From Ifrita kowaldi (taxonomy: Eukaryota > Chordata > Aves > Passeriformes > Cinclosomatidae): a stretch of 64,000 nt of DNA. The DNA lies in NCBI GenBank assembly GCA_013398055.1, contig VZRS01014188.1, forward strand, positions 49,014 through 113,013, written 5' to 3'. Positions 61,881 through 64,000 of the stretch are shown here, in pieces; positions within the stretch are counted from its first letter, which is position 1, and every line of letters starts with the position of its first letter. The notes beneath the pieces are model-generated. The model had not been told where the DNA came from and made no database searches. It saw only the letters and a program-made list of their open reading frames with translations. The position numbers and the translations under genes were made by a program.

Positions 61881-64000
61881 CCAGCAAAATGTTCAGGAGC
61901 CCCATCCCCACGTGAGGGTGTGGGGCTGCGAGGGGGCTGCAGCCCCCTGCCCAGCCTGACCTGCCCTGGCCACAGGCTGCGTAGGGATCCCTCATTTACT
62001 GAGTGCTGGGAAAGAAACTTCTGCTTCTTCATCCCTCCAGAGCATCCCTCGCTGTGGCCTCTCAAAGGCTGACAGCATCCTGCCCTGCTTCAGACTGAGG
62101 AGCCCATGCCCTGAGCAGTGATGTGGGCAGGGCTGGGTGGAAAGACCCGGGGGACTGCAGGGAAATCAGTGACTTACTCCGGTTTATTTTTGCAATAGAC
62201 CCAGCTCCATGGGAAAAATATTGGAGGTGGCAGAGCTGAAGCAATCTCCCCCCAAAGCATTTTCCAGCTTTACTCCAGCAGCTGCAGAACTCCTTGGTTT
62301 TTTCCTCAGTCCTTGGTGCCTCAGTGCAGCATCAGAAAGGTACCAGGCAGGGACCGGGAACCTCAAGCTGTGAGACAAGGACCACCAGCCAGGCTCTGGT
62401 CTGCCCGTTCTGGAGCCCTTGGTCCCTGCCACTAATGATTTAGGGCTTCCTTTGGGAAGGAGGCTGAGCCAGGACTTGGGGGGCCAGATCACAGGAGGTG
62501 GGAAAACAGGCACAGCTGCCAGGGCTGGGGGCAGGCTGTGGTCTGCCCACCCCATCTCCCTGCTGCTGACACCGCTCTGCAGAAGACAGGAGGTGGCATA
62601 GCTGTGGGAGAAAATGCTCTCCCCATCTCTTCTGTCTTCTCCACAGTGAAACCAGTACACTCCATGAGCTGCAGTGGGAAACCCTGGTGTGGGTGGTCTG
62701 GACTTGTCCCAGCAAGGGGACAAAGCTGTGTCCCAGGGGCTGCCACCAAGCCCACCACCAGCCACTCTGGGGACAAGTGCACACAGAAGCCTTTCATCTC
62801 CCCAGGGAGGGGGGCACCCGCACAGCTCGGGATGGCACACTGGCCATCGGCCTTGAAAGGGCCAATTGAGTGCAGCTGAGGTCATCCCCCAGCATGTTTA
62901 CCCCGTGGCTGGAGCCCCTGGATGCAGCTAACACCCAGGCTGCCTCTGCCACTGCAAGCTGGGGGGACGCAGCCACAGGCAGAGCCAGCATCACCCCTGG
63001 GAACAGAGGGGTTGGAACGGGTCACGGGGTGGCATGGCCTTCCCGCCGCCGTACTCCCCGAGCCTCTTCAGAAGGAGGGACTGGTAAGTAGGGCCTGGTG
63101 TGGGTGAGGGGGGGAGCACAGGCCAGCCCCGGGGCTTGGGGGACAGACCCCTGCCTACTCTCTGCAGTGCCAGCACCCTGCTCAGCCCCTGCTCAGCCCC
63201 TGCTCAGCAGCGTTGCATGGGCTGGAGTACTGCTGACACAGGGGGATGTGCATCATCCCCCCCACAGGTCCCAGATGGGCCCACCAGGGAGAAAATGCTT
63301 TCTCACATCCCCACATCAAACCCACATGTCCTGGGGCACCTGCATACGCCCGGCTGCGGTCCACAGGCGGCACAGCATTCTCACCCTGCCCTGGGAGGGG
63401 GTTGTGATTTGTGGAGAGCTGCCTGGCTAGGTCTTGCTCCGAGCAGCAGCCGTGCTGCACTGTGCCTCAGTTTCCCTTTCTGATAGGGAAATTCCACTCT
63501 GCTCCCCCTCCCCGCTTCAGGAAGGGGCTCAGCAGCACACTCACTAGTCAGGGCTGCTTGGCCTCTCCCAATAGCCAAGTGCCAGGCACATTCAGTATCC
63601 CCCGGACTGGGGTGTTTGGTGTTCTTTGCAGCATCCCTGGGGTGCACATGCCCTGCCAGCACTAACGCTTTCTTGGACACTATGGCTTGTGTGGGGTCTG
63701 CCATCCAGCATCAGCCTCGCCGTGGCTAGCAGGGGTGATGAGCCCCCGGAGGCAGGGGCAGCAGGCAGCCACTGAGCAAAGTTCCCCCAGGCCCGGATCC
63801 AGAGGGCAGAGATAAGTGGGCGGCCAAGAGCAGTGGGGGCAGCAGCGCGTGGGCAGTGCCACCCCAGCCCCCGGGATGCAGGGGGCGTTTTAGGGGCCCT
63901 GCTTCCACTCCTCGGAGGAGACCCGCTCGCTCTATGTGTAAGTCGCTCTGTGGACGCGAGGAGGACCCGTCGTGACCCCGGGGCTTGCACACGCGTGTGC
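61881..64000 (+). other. TSC22D3: TSC22D3 intron 1, distal part to window end
   Basis: Beyond the small 63178 repeat I see no exon, CR1 copy or RNA gene. CpG increases in the last 250 bases (63780-64000), so another CpG-rich element may begin at the window edge. Confidence 0.45.
63178..63207. repeat. 11-bp direct repeat, three copies
   Basis: The octamer ctgctcag recurs at 63178, 63189 and 63200, joined by ccc spacers. Confidence 0.85.

Noticed and set aside
1..64000. CRISPR arrays, defence systems, operons, insertion sequences, tRNA or rRNA genes
   Set aside because: The window is vertebrate nuclear DNA. No regularly spaced repeats, prokaryotic gene packing, or tRNA/rRNA signatures were seen.

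Overview
The window looks like bird nuclear DNA. It is GC-rich and intron/intergenic in character, has no operon structure, and carries scattered chicken-repeat-1 (CR1) LINE fragments on both strands. These are recognised by the 3' signature 'ggttggaagggacctt' and the terminal 'attctatga'-like octamers. I cannot name the species. Two N runs (11981-12074 and 49007-49516) and two lone N characters (50013 and 51774) mark a draft scaffold.

Only one protein-coding gene is recognised. The first coding exon of the long isoform of TSC22D3 (GILZ, glucocorticoid-induced leucine zipper; the L-GILZ form) lies on the + strand at 49609-49931. It encodes 107 residues plus a split codon and ends in a GT splice donor. 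The TSC box and leucine zipper are encoded by later exons that I do not find before 64000, so 49932 onward reads as the start of a long first intron. About 49 kb upstream holds no exon that I recognise.

The main structural result is that the scaffold around this exon is mis-ordered. The end of the piece before the N run (48493-49006) is repeated identically at 50014-50527. The 3' part of the exon with its donor (49780-50012) is repeated identically at 51775-52007. Both second copies start immediately after a single N. The simplest explanation is that four contigs A, B, C and D were placed A-B-C-D but belong A-C-B-D. In the corrected order 48492 continues at 50014-51773, then a short true gap, then 49517-50012, then 52008 onward. 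This puts a CpG-rich, GC-box-bearing stretch (51560-51773) directly upstream of the exon as its probable promoter and removes an apparent exon duplication.

Layout: 1-11.4 kb unannotated sequence with one CR1; 11.5-12.2 kb CpG island with an assembly gap, a strong splice donor and a 51-bp minisatellite; 12.4-42.7 kb unannotated sequence with CR1 fragments, AT-rich islands, hairpins and satellites; 43.0-43.4 kb second CpG island; 43.4-48.5 kb unannotated; 48.5-52.0 kb scrambled TSC22D3 promoter and exon; 52-64 kb intron 1. Many long open frames exist in all six frames, but they fit GC-rich non-coding DNA with few stop codons. No prokaryotic-type system, RNA gene or intact mobile element was found.
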